From Conchocele bisecta (lineage: Eukaryota > Mollusca > Bivalvia > Lucinida > Thyasiridae): DNA of 64,000 bases. Under the pieces are notes generated by a model. That model searched no databases, was not told the DNA's origin, and saw only the letters and a list, made by a program, of their open reading frames with translations. Made by a program: the position numbers and the translations under genes. Positions 1-10,967 of the stretch are shown one piece after another (within the stretch, counting starts at the first letter, position 1; each line of letters starts with the position of its first letter). Location: positions 7,121,131-7,185,130 of the forward strand of contig CM055275.1 in NCBI GenBank assembly GCA_029237695.1. Reading direction: 5' to 3'.

Positions 1-3000
1 CCGCACCGGGAGGGGGTTTAGAATGAAAAATTTAGATGATGATACAACAACGAGTTGAAGGGTTTCAAAGGTAAAGGGGCCAAAAAAATAATAAAAAATA
101 AATGAAGGGGGGGGGCCTCAGGAGAGGGGGGGGGGGGGGGGAGGGGGGAGGGAAAAAAAAATGGGAAAATAAAAACGGTAGGGGGGTAAGGGAATAAATA
201 ATGAAGGGGGTGGGGGGGGGGGGGGGGAGAGGGGGGGGGATAAAATGACAAGGGGGGGGGGGTAGACGTGAAGAAGGGGAGGTGGGGTTAGGGATGGAAT
301 AAAAAGAAAAAAGAAAAAATCAAAAAAAAAAAATACCCTATAAAAAAAAAAGAATGGGAAATAGGGAAAGCCTTTCAAGGCCCTCCCACCCAGCTCCCCC
401 GGGGCCCCCCTAAAGCCCCCCCCCCCCCCCCTCAGTTGCAGTGAGATTAAAGCATAAATCGAAAAAACTTTAATCCAAAAACTTTAACAAAAAACCTAAA
501 AAACCAATAACCAAAAACTTAACCTAAACTTCAAAGTAATTTGGACCTTGACAATTGAGGGCACAGGGGCCGCACGAGGAGGGGGGTTGAATGAAAATAG
601 AGGGATGATGATAAACACCCAAATGTGAAGTTTCAAAAGGTAATGGGGCAAGAGCAGTTGCAGAGATATAGTAATAACGAAAAACTTTAACAAAAAAACC
701 TTAATAAAAAATTTTCAAAGTAATTTGACTTTGACAATTGGGTAACAAGGGGGCCGGCAAACGGCTCCCCCCCAGGGGTGGGTAGTAGAATTGCAAAATA
801 AGATGATGATAAAAACCCATGTGAGTTTCAAGGTAATGGGCAAAGCGTTTGCAGTGATTTATAAAAAGTATTTAACCGAAAAAACTTTAACCAAAAAACT
901 TAACCAAAAAAACTTAAGCCGAACAATTAACCAAAACTTCAAAGTAATTTGACCTTGACATTGGGCACAGGGGCCTGCCACGAGAGGGGGGTTAGAATGA
1001 AAAAATAGAGAATGATGATGAAAGCACCCATGTGAAGAAAGTTTCCAATGGTAAATTAGGGCCAAATGCAGGTTGCAGAGAATATAAGTATAACGAAAAA
1101 ACTATATTTAACCAAAAAACATTAATCCAAACAAAAACTTTAACCAAAGTAACTTTCAAACTCATTTGACCATTTGGTACAATTGGGCAAGGGGGCCGCA
1201 CGAGAGGGGGGTAGAATGAAAATAGAAGATGATGATAAACACCCATGTTGAATGTTTTCAAGGTAATGGTCAAAGCAGTTGCATGAGATATAGTATAATA
1301 ACAAAAAACTAAACCAAAAAACTTAACCAAAAAACTTAACCAAACAACTTAACCAAAAAACTTCAAGTACTTTGACCTTGACATTGGGCACAGGGACCGC
1401 ACGAGCGGGGGTTTGAATTGAAAATAGAGATGATGATACACACCCATTAATTTCAAGGTAATGGCAAATGCAAAGTTGCAGAGATAATAATAATAACGAA
1501 AAAACTTTTTTAACCAAAAAACCTTAATTCCAAAAATGTCAAAAGTAATTTGGACCTTTGACATTGGGTACACAGCAGGGCCGCACGGGAGGGGGGTATA
1601 ATGGGGAAAATATAGAATGAAGAAAATAAACACCCATGTGAAAGTTTTTCAAGGTAATTGGCAAAGCAGTTTGTATAGATATAGCCCATAACGAATAAAC
1701 TTTAACCAAAAAACTTTAACCAAAAATGAAAAGGTAATTTGAACCTTGGGACAAAATTGGGCACAGGGGCCGCACGGAGTATTTAAAGAAAATATAACAT
1801 AAGAAACACCCATGTTGAAGTTCCAAGGTAATGGGCTAAGCAGTTGCAAGATTTAGTATAACGAAAACCAAAAACTTTAACCAACCGACAAAACAAAAAA
1901 ACTTTAACAAAAAAACTTACCGACAAAATTAAAACAAAACTTTAAACCGACACACACGTACGTACGTACTTACGTACCCCAAGTGCCACTATATCGCGCT
2001 TTCCGGCCAAAGCGGCGCCGACAACAATTTACCAAACACGTTCAAAGTATACGACTTGACATTGGGCCACAAGGGCCGGGCACGGAAGGGGTAGATGACA
2101 ACATAGATGATGATAAACAACCCCAATGTTTGAAGTTCCAAGTAAATGGGCAAAGCAGTTTGCAGAGATATAGTAATAAACGAAAAACTTAACCAAAAAA
2201 TTAACCAAAAACTTCAAAGAATTGTACCTTTGACATTGCGGGCACAGGGCCGCACGGGAGGGGGTAGAATGAAAATTTAGAAAGGGAATGGGGGGATAAA
2301 CACCCGATGGAAGTTTCAAGGTAAGGGCAATAAGCAGTTGCAGAGAATAGTATAACGAAAAACTTAACCAAAAAACTTAACCAAAAACATAACTCAAACA
2401 ACTTAAACCAAAACTTCCCAAAGTAATTGAACCTTGGACATTTGGGCACAGGGGGCCGCACGAGAGTGGGTGAATGAAAATAGAGATGATGATAAACAAT
2501 CCCAATGTGAAGGGTTTCAAGTAAATGGGCAAACAGTTGCAGATATAGAAAAAAAAACTTTAAAAAACCAAAAAATTAACCAAAAACTTCAAATAATTTG
2601 AATTGACATTGCCAGGGGCCGCACGGGAGGGGGAGAATGAAAATTTAGATGAGATAAACACCCGTGAAGTTTCAAAGGAATGGGCAAAGAGTTTGCAGAG
2701 ATAGTAAAACGAAAAACTTTTAAACAAAAAACTTAACCAAAAAACTAAACCAACTTAACCAAAACTTCAAAGTAATTTGACCTTGACATTGGGCACAGGG
2801 CCGCACGAGAGGGGGGTTTTGAATGAAAATAGAGATGATGATAAACACATTTTTTGGAAGTTTCAAGTAAATGGGCATGCAGTTGCCAAGAGATATATAT
2901 AACGAAAAACTTTAACCAAAAAACATAAAAAAACTTCCAACAACTTCAAAGTATAAACGAAAAAACTTTAAAAACCAAAAAACTTAATTAACCAAAAACT

Positions 3001-4904
3001 TCAAAGTAATTTGACCTTGACATTGGGTCACAGGGCCGCACGAGAGGGGGGTGATAGAAAAATGTAGAGATGATATGGCACCCATGTGAAGTTTCAAGGT
3101 AATGGGCAAAGCAGTTGCAGAGTTAGAACGAAAAAACTTTAACCAAAAAAACTTAAACCAAAACAACTTAACCAAAACTTCAAATTATTTGACCTTATTG
3201 AATAAAGGGGGCCGCACATTTTTGTGAGTCAGGGGGTTAGAATGAAATAGATGATGATAAACACCCATGTAAGTTTCAAGGTAATGGGCAAAGCATGCAG
3301 TTGCAGAGATATAGTATAACGTAAAAACTTTAACCAAAAAACTTAACAAAAAACTTAACCGAACAACTTAAAACCAAAACTCAAAAAGTAATGACCTTGA
3401 CATTGGGCACAGGGGCCGCACGAGAGGGGGGTAGAATGAAAATAGAGAGAGATGAAATGGGCACGCATGTGAAAATTTCAAATCAGTTACAGGCAAAGCA
3501 AAGAAAATAGCAGATGAATAACAACACATGAGATAGTATAAACACTATAACGAATAACTTAACCAAACAACTTAACCAAAAATTCAAAAGTAATTTGACC
3601 TTGACATTGGGCACAGGGGCCGCACGGGAGTGGGGGTAGAATGATACATAATAAACACCCATGTGAAGTTTCAAGGTGGGCAAAGCAGTTGCAGAGATTT
3701 TGATGATAACACATTAACCAAAAAAACGTATTTCAAACCGACAAAATTAAAACAAAACATTTAACCGGGACACACGTACTACGTACGTACGTACGCCAAA
3801 GTGCCGACATATCGCGCTTCCGCAAGCGGGCGCGCAACAATTTTAACCAAACACGTCAAATAAATTGACCTTGACATTGGGCACAGGGGCCGCACGGAGG
3901 GGTGGGTAGATGACAAATAGTATGACCCCCCCCCCCCCCCCCCAGAAGCATGCAAACATCAAAGCGCACGAGTGTTAGAATGAATAAAAATTTACATAGG
4001 ATAAACAACCCCGTGAAGTTTCAAGGTAATGGGCAGCGTTGCAGAGATATAGTATAACGAAAAATTTAAACCAAAAAACTTAACCAAAAACTTAACCAAA
4101 ACAACTTAACCAAAACTTCAAAGTAATTTGACCTTGACATTTGGCACAGGGGGCCGCACGAGAGGGGGTTGAATGAAAATAGAGATGATGATAAAAACAC
4201 CATGGTAAGTTTCAAGTTAATGCCAAAAAATTTCAAAGAAGTGCAGAGCAGGGGGGTATAAAATATAGATCTAACAAGTAATCATTCAGTATTAACGGGA
4301 AAAAATTTAACCAAAAAATTAACCAAAAAACTTGAACAAAATACAAGTATTGACCTTGATTGGGCACAGGGGCCGCACGAGAGGGGGGGGTAGAATGAAG
4401 AGAAGAATAACAAACATGTGAAAGTCAAGTAAAGCAAACAGTATGTAGATTTAATAAGCAAATAACGATATAACACTAACAAACAACCCATGTAAAAGTA
4501 ATGAACCTGACATTTGCACAACCCGTAAGTTTGGTGTTAGATGAAGGTAATTACATTTATACACACACCCAAGGGGGGTAAGGGTCAGAAATTTGGTCAA
4601 GCAGTTGCAGAGCAAAATTTAAAAAATACTTTAAAATACACAGACACACACTACCCAAAAACTAACCAAACATAACGAACTAACAACAAAAAAAACAAAA
4701 ACCAAAAATAAAAGTTTAACCGTTCACGTAGTAACACGTAACGGATAAACGGCATTTTTGCGAACTTTAAAAAAAACTTAACCAAACAAATTTAACGAAA
4801 ACTTTAACCGGACCACGTACGAACGACGTACGTACTACGCCAAAAGTGCCGACTAATATCGCGCTTTCCGCAAGCGGGCGCGACAATTTAACCAAACACG
4901 TCAG

Positions 4905-6085
4905 TAATTTGACCTTGACATTGGGCACAGGGGCCGCACGGGAGGGGGGTAGAATGAAAATATAGATGATGATAAACACCCATGTGAAGTTTCAAGGTAA
5001 TGGGCAAAGCAGTTGCAGAGATATAGTATAACGAAAAACTTTAACCAAAAAACTTAACCAAAAATTCAAAGTAATTTGACCTTGACATTGGGCACAGGGG
5101 CCGCACGGGAGTGGGGTAGAATGAAAATATAGATGAGATAAACACCCTGTGAAGTTTCAAGGTAATGGGCAAAGCAGTTGCAGAGATATAGTATAACGAA
5201 AAACTTTAACCAAAAAACTTAACCAAAAAACTTAACCAAACAACTTAACCAAAACTTCAAAGTAATTTGACCTTGACATTGGGCACAGGGGCCGCACGAG
5301 AGGGGGGTTGAATGAAAATAGAGATGATGATAAACACCCATGTGAAGTTTCAAGGTAATGGGCAATGCAGTTGCAGAGATATAGTATAACGAAAAACTTT
5401 AACCAAAAAACTTAATAAAAAATTTCAAAGTAATTTGACTTTGACATTGGGTACAGGGGCTGCACGGGAGGGGGGTAGAATGAAAATATAGATGATGATA
5501 AACACCCATGTGAAGTTTCAAGGTAATGGGCAAAGCAGTTGCAGAGATATAGTATAACGAAAAACTTTAACCAAAAAACTTAACCAAAAAACTTAACCGA
5601 ACAACTTTACCAAAACTTCAAAGTAATTTGACCTTGACATTGGGCAAGGGGCCGCACGAGAGGGGGGTACAATGAAAATAGAGATGGTGATAAACACCCA
5701 TGTGAAGTTTCAAGGTAATGGGCAAAGCAGTTGTAGAGATATAGCATAACGAATAACTTTAACCAAAAAACTTAACCAAAAATGTAAAAGTAATTTGACC
5801 TTGACATTGGGCACAGGGGCCGCACGGGAGTGGGGTAGAATGAAAATATACATAATAAACACCCATGTGAAGTTTCAAGGTAATGGGCAAAGCAGTTGCA
5901 GAGATTTAGTATAACGAAACACTTTAACCAACAGACATAACCAAAAACTTTAACAAAAAAACTTAACCGACAAAATTAAACAAAACTTTAACCGGACACA
6001 CGTACGTACGTACGTACGTACGCCAAAGTGCCGACTATATCGCGCTTTCCGCAAGCGGGCGCGACAACAATTTAACCAAACACGT
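4905..6085. repeat. Cleanest higher-order unit of the satellite
   Basis: Six well-preserved monomers (starting near 4905, 5067, 5248, 5426, 5613 and 5788) are followed by one ACGT-rich spacer at about 5995-6085. Spacers recur near 1960, 3770, 4815, 6000, 7030 and 8757, so the array has a higher-order period of roughly 1.0-1.8 kb. Confidence 0.7.
5995..6085. repeat. ACGT-rich spacer module with small hairpin (satellite)
   Basis: A run of ACGT tetranucleotides is followed by a conserved segment GCGCTTTCCGCAAGCGGGCG whose arms CGCTT and AAGCG can pair. Equivalent modules lie near 1950-2035, 3765-3850, 4813-4895, 7020-7110 and 8752-8818. This is the best-preserved copy. Confidence 0.7.
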
Positions 6086-7639
6086 CAAAGTAAATTGACC
6101 TTGACATTGGGCACAGGGGCCGCACGGGAGGGGGGTAGGATGACAACATAGATGATGATAAACACCCATGTGAAGTTTCAAGGTAATGGGCAAAGCAGTT
6201 GCAGAGATATAGTATAACGAAAAACTTTAACCAAAAAATTAACCAAAAACTTCAAAGTAATTTGACTTTGACATTGCGCACAGGGGCCGCACGGGAGGGG
6301 GTAGAATGAAAATTTAGATGATGATAAACACCCGAGTGAAGTTTCAAGGTAATGGGCAAAGCAGTTGCAGAGATATAGTATAACGAAAAACTTTAACCAA
6401 AAAACTTAACCAAAAAACATAACCAAACAACTTAACCAAAACTTCAAAGTAATTTGACCTTGACATTGGGCACAGGGGCCGCACGAGAGGTGGTTTGATG
6501 AAAATAGAGATATGTAAACACCCATGTAAGTTTTCAAGGTAATGCAAATGCTTGCAGAGATATAGTAATAACGAAAAACTTTAACCAAAAAACATAACCA
6601 AAAAACTTAAACCGAACAACTTAACCAAAACTTCAAAGAAATTTGACCTGACCAATTTGGGCAAGGGGCCCGCACGAGAGGGGGGTGGTGAAAATACAAG
6701 AGATTGATAAACACCCATGAAAAGTTTCAAGGTAACCTGCAAAGCAGTTGTAGAGAATATAGCAATAACGAAAAAAAAAAAAATAACTTTAAACCAAAAA
6801 ACTAAACCAAAAATGTAAAAGTAATTTGACCTTGGACCATTGGGCAACAGGGGGGCCGCACGGATGGTGTAAGAATGAAAATAAACATAATAAACACCCA
6901 TGTGAAGTTTCAAGTAATGGCGAAAGCAGTTGCAGAGATTTATAATAACGAAACACTTAACCAATTCAGACATAACCAAAAACTTTAACAGAACTAACCA
7001 AAAAAAATAACCAAAACAATTTAAACCGGACTCACTACGAAAAAACGTACGAAAAAACGTAACGCCAAGTGCCGACTATATCGCCTTTCCCGCAAGCGGG
7101 CGCGGACAACAATTAACCAAAACACGTCAAAGTAATTTGACCTTGACATTGGGCACAAGGGGCCCGCACGGGAGGGGGTTAGAATGACAATATAGATTGA
7201 TGAAAAACACCCAAATTTGGTGAGTTTTCAGGGGGGTAATTGGGCAAAGCCAGTTGCAGAAGAAATATAGTACCCAAACGGGAAAGAAACTTTAAAACCA
7301 AAAAACTTTAAAAAACCAAAAATTTCAAAAAGATGACCTTTGACATGGGCACAGGGGCCGCACGGGAGGGGGTAGAAATGAAAATATAATGATACAAACA
7401 CCCATGAAGTTTCAAGGTAATGGGCAGAGCAGTTGCAGAGATATGAACGAAAAACATAACGAAAAACTTAATTCCAAATACTTAATCACATCAAAGTAAT
7501 TTTACTTTGACATTGGGTACAGGGGCCGCACTGGGATTGGGGGGGTAGAACTGAAAAATATAGATGATGATAAACACCCATGTAAAGTTATTTTCAAGTT
7601 TGGTAATGGGCAAAGTAGTTGCAGAGATATAGTATAACG

Positions 7640-8350
7640 AAAAACTTTAGCCAAAAAAATTAACCAAAAACTTTAACCAAACAACTTAACCAAAAAACTT
7701 TAACCAAAAAACTTTAACCAAAAAACTTATCCAAAAAACTTAACCAAAAGCTTCAAAGTAATTTGACTTTGACATTGGGTACAGGGGCCGCACGGCAGGG
7801 GGGTAGAATGAAAATATAGATGATGATAAACACCCATGTGAAGTTTCAAGGTAATGGGCCATGCAGTTGCAGAGATATAGTATAACGAATAACTTTAGCC
7901 AAAAAACTTAACCAAAAACTTTAACCAAACAACTTAACCAAGAAACCTAACCAAAAACTTTAATAAAAAAACTTAACCAAAAAGCTTAACCAAAAAGCTT
8001 AACCAAAAACTTTAACCAAACAACTTAACCAAAAAACTTATCCAAAAAACTTAACCAAAAACTTCAAAGTAATTTGACCTTGACATTGGGCACAAGGGCC
8101 ACACGGGAGGGGTGTAGAATGAAAATATAGATGATTATAAACACCTATTTGAAGTTTCAAGGTAATGGGCAAAGCAGTTGCATAGATAGTATAACGAAAA
8201 ACTTTAACCAAAAAACTTAACCAAAAACTTTAACCAAACAACTTAACCAAAAAACTTAACCAAAAACTTTAACCAAAAAACTTAACCAAAAAGCTTAACT
8301 AAAAAGCTTAACCAAAAACTTTAACCAAAAAACTTAACCAAAAAACTTTA
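7640..8350. repeat. Expanded 12-13 bp subrepeats inside satellite
   Basis: The CTTAACCAAAAA subrepeat, two to four copies in ordinary monomers, is expanded to ten or more per monomer here, alternating CTTTAACC, CTTAACC and GCTTAACC variants. This is slippage-type expansion nested in the larger monomer. Confidence 0.75.
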
Positions 8351-8820
8351 CCAAAAACTTCAAAGTAATTTGAACTTGACATTGGGCACAGGAGCCGCAC
8401 CGGAGGGGGGGTAAAATGAAAATACAGATGATGATAAACACCCATGTGAAGTTTCAACATAATGGAAAAAGCTGTTCCAGAAATATAGTATAACGAAAAA
8501 AAAAACCAAAAAAATTAACGAAAAACTTCAAAGTAATTTGACCTTGACATTGGGCAGAGGGGCCGCACAGCAGGGGGGTAGAATGAAAATATAGATGATG
8601 ATAAACACCGATGTGAAGTTTCAAGGTAATGGAAAAAGCTGTTCCAGAGATATAGCATAACGAAAAAAAAAACGAAAAATCTTAACCAAAAAGCTTAACC
8701 AAAAACTTTAACCAAAAAAGTTAACCAAAAGACTTAACCAAAAACTTTAACCGGACACACGTACGTACGTACGCAAAAGTGCCGACTATGTCGCGCTTTC
8801 CGCAAGCGAGCGCAACAATA

Positions 8821-9698
8821 AGAACATTATGCTATATTTGTTTTGGTCTGTTTATTGTTTTCTGCAGCATGAAAAAGGTACCACAAAATAGTTGTTAAAA
8901 AAATCACCAACATTCGACGTCTAATACAGAAAATACGTAAACATTTTTCATGAAAAATCGTATGTCAATCAATTTTGATGAAATTGGCTACAGAACATCA
9001 CCGACCCAACTTGATGGCTGCTGTTTGTTTATTGGCATTTTATATTTTTCAATAAAACTGAATATATACAGCATCTAACTGTACAAACACTTGGATTGAA
9101 CCCTAGTTTACATTTACAAACATACACCATCATTATATTGTCAATTTCAATACAATGTTTTACCCCAAAATAATATTCACAAATTTTTTTTTTGTATTTC
9201 TATAAACAATAAAAGCTTAAATATATTTCACAAATACTATTTACATGCTTAATGAAATAACCGAAAGTTATTTAATTTAAAAATATGTAAATTTGTTATT
9301 TTATCACCGTTTTTTAAAAAAAAAATCCACAGGAAAATGCCACTTTAATATCAAGACAGTCCTGAAGTCACAACTATTTAGTCGTCTGCTGTTTATTTTC
9401 TATTTTCCATTTTTATCATCAAACACATGTTTTGACAACTTTAGAATAATCTACAATCGACAGCACTCGGAATCACTTCCAATTTATAATACTGGAAAAT
9501 AACTATTGTTTTTCAGTATTTTTCAGTATTAAAACATTATAAAAAAACAATTTTTTCACAAATTCCATTTTTCACAATCAGAGTTTTTTCCAGGTATAAC
9601 TGAGATAACAAATTACGATAGAAATCTACAATCAACCCATGTTTTCCTGATCTGGTTCATTCATGTCTACATGTCTGTATATCTGAGACCCAGTGCCT
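8821..9698. other. AT-rich intergenic / 3' region
   Basis: No gene is seen. A 60 bp stretch at 8828-8890 (containing GTCTGTTTATTGTTT) is a diverged copy of sequence at 27059-27125, so it is an unclassified dispersed repeat. The right half is the presumed 3' untranslated region of the minus-strand NHL gene. Confidence 0.5.
9392..9397 (-). promoter_or_regulatory. Candidate polyadenylation signal of NHL gene
   Basis: AATAAA on the minus strand, about 300 bases downstream of the stop codon of the NHL-type gene. It is the nearest canonical hexamer. Usage is inferred. Confidence 0.4.
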
Positions 9699-10967
9699 TT
9701 AATACCCGAGACAAAATACTTTCATACAGTTATTATCATCCTGAGCTACGTACAGTGAATTGTGGTGTTGGTTGTAACAAATGCATTGAGGCAGCGATAT
9801 CTGTCCGCGCCCGAAGACTTCAATACTGCGGGTACAATCCGCCGTTATGTGGTCGATGTTGCCAGACCTGGAGCCGCAGACATAGATACTTCCGTCTGGG
9901 TGGACGGTGAGTCGGCGTGGAAACACCAAGTTGTCTCCTTGGTATCGGGCCAGCACGACGCCATCCCGGGTCACACGTGTTACCGCGCCGCCCCAGTCTA
10001 TCGTGATCAACTCCCCCCGGGTGTTGTGGTTTATATACGTGATGTCGCCATCAGGACATGTCCATACAGTTGTAACCTTCCTACCCGTCTTGTCAATCTC
10101 CACAATGTCTGGTGAATCCAAGCTTACCGCCGCCATGTTGTCGCCACATCTTGTCACACAGCCGCATCTCACTGCGGTCTTGATGCGCCGCCCGAGGGTC
10201 AGGGTGCCGGACACCGACACCAACTGGATCTCGTTGTTGTCTGGCAGACAGACGGCCACCTGCCCGCAGTCTATCTCCGCAATGTCGTAGGGAGAGCATT
10301 GTAGTTTAACGTCATACACGAGTTTAAGGTTGACGTTAAACAGCTTTATGTTGTCATTGTAAAAGTCCGACAGTAGTAGCCGGCCGTCGGCGAGCGCGAC
10401 TAAACCTGTGACTTGACACGTGCCGCTGACATCTGTAGGTGCACGTACATTGATGTCGTCACCCAGACATGGGAAGGTTTCCGTCTCACCAACCCTCTGT
10501 AACTGATCCAATACTGTTTTATTTCCTACCAAGACGCACGACTTTGCTTTGCATTTATGTGAACTATCGGAAGTTAATGTTTTACACTTGGCTATGAAAA
10601 TTTCAGACTCCTTCAACAAAGGAACCAGAATATTATTGCGGCCTTTGTTTTCTTTGTCGCCGATGTCCGTCCGTCCGTCCGTGATTCGATCGACGTAGTT
10701 ACTACTTAACTCACAAACGTCGTTTAATCGGCGAGATATGGCGTCCTCGTGATCACTACAATTCTCCTTCTCGTCGTCGATGAGGCGGTCAATGTAAAAG
10801 ATGACGTCACTGGCCTTAGTGGGCGCGGCCTCCGCTACTGCCATATCTGCTTTATTTAACTCGCGGTGTTCCTGTTGGTTCCTTGACTTCTTGTCTTTAC
10901 TATGGTCACCTGTCTCCTTCCCTCCATCAACTTTACCATCTGTTTTCGTCTTGCTAGACCCTTCCAT
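9699..10967 (-). CDS. NHL/TRIM-like beta-propeller protein (no RING or B-box)
   Basis: An uninterrupted 422-codon frame. Residues 1-55 are Lys/Glu/Asp-rich and probably disordered, and residues 55-160 are helical-looking linker. From about residue 180 to the end are beta-propeller blades of the kind found in NHL-repeat and molluscan TRIM C-termini, for example TGLVALADGRLLLSDFYNDN (187-206), RLTVHPDGSIYVCGSRSGNI (352-371) and a last blade with NSLYVAQDD. Family members with these propellers are usually E3 ligases or scaffold proteins carrying RING, B-box and coiled-coil modules. No zinc-binding Cys/His arrangement of that sort is present here. The start at 10967 is the first ATG. The product could be a propeller-only member, a retrocopy, or the last exon of a longer gene. 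The upstream exon search is inconclusive. No frame disruption is seen. Confidence 0.85.
   Translation of the reverse strand: MEGSSKTKTDGKVDGGKETGDHSKDKKSRNQQEHRELNKADMAVAEAAPTKASDVIFYIDRLIDDEKENCSDHEDAISRRLNDVCELSSNYVDRITDGRTDIGDKENKGRNNILVPLLKESEIFIAKCKTLTSDSSHKCKAKSCVLVGNKTVLDQLQRVGETETFPCLGDDINVRAPTDVSGTCQVTGLVALADGRLLLSDFYNDNIKLFNVNLKLVYDVKLQCSPYDIAEIDCGQVAVCLPDNNEIQLVSVSGTLTLGRRIKTAVRCGCVTRCGDNMAAVSLDSPDIVEIDKTGRKVTTVWTCPDGDITYINHNTRGELITIDWGGAVTRVTRDGVVLARYQGDNLVFPRRLTVHPDGSIYVCGSRSGNIDHITADCTRSIEVFGRGQISLPQCICYNQHHNSLYVAQDDNNCMKVFCLGY

Larger units (their letters stand above)
1..8820. repeat. Satellite array, ~160-185 bp monomers
   Basis: About 8.8 kb of head-to-tail monomers. Each carries the recurring landmarks TTGACCTTGACATTGGGCAC, GGGGCCGCACG, AAACACCCATGTGAAGTTTC, GGCAAAGCAGTTGCAGAG and a variable run of the ~12 bp subrepeat AAAAACTTAACC. 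The array stops sharply near 8820. From about 4900 to 6480 the monomers are clean. Before 4900, and again at about 6500-7400, they are riddled with small insertions, deletions and homopolymer runs, which looks like poor consensus rather than true divergence. Positions 1-450 are almost unreadable poly-G/poly-A. No protein-coding signal is credible here. Confidence 0.95.

Noticed and set aside
18..6979. Many minus-strand frames across the satellite
   Set aside because: Repeat-derived, shifting frame at each corrupted monomer, no domain.
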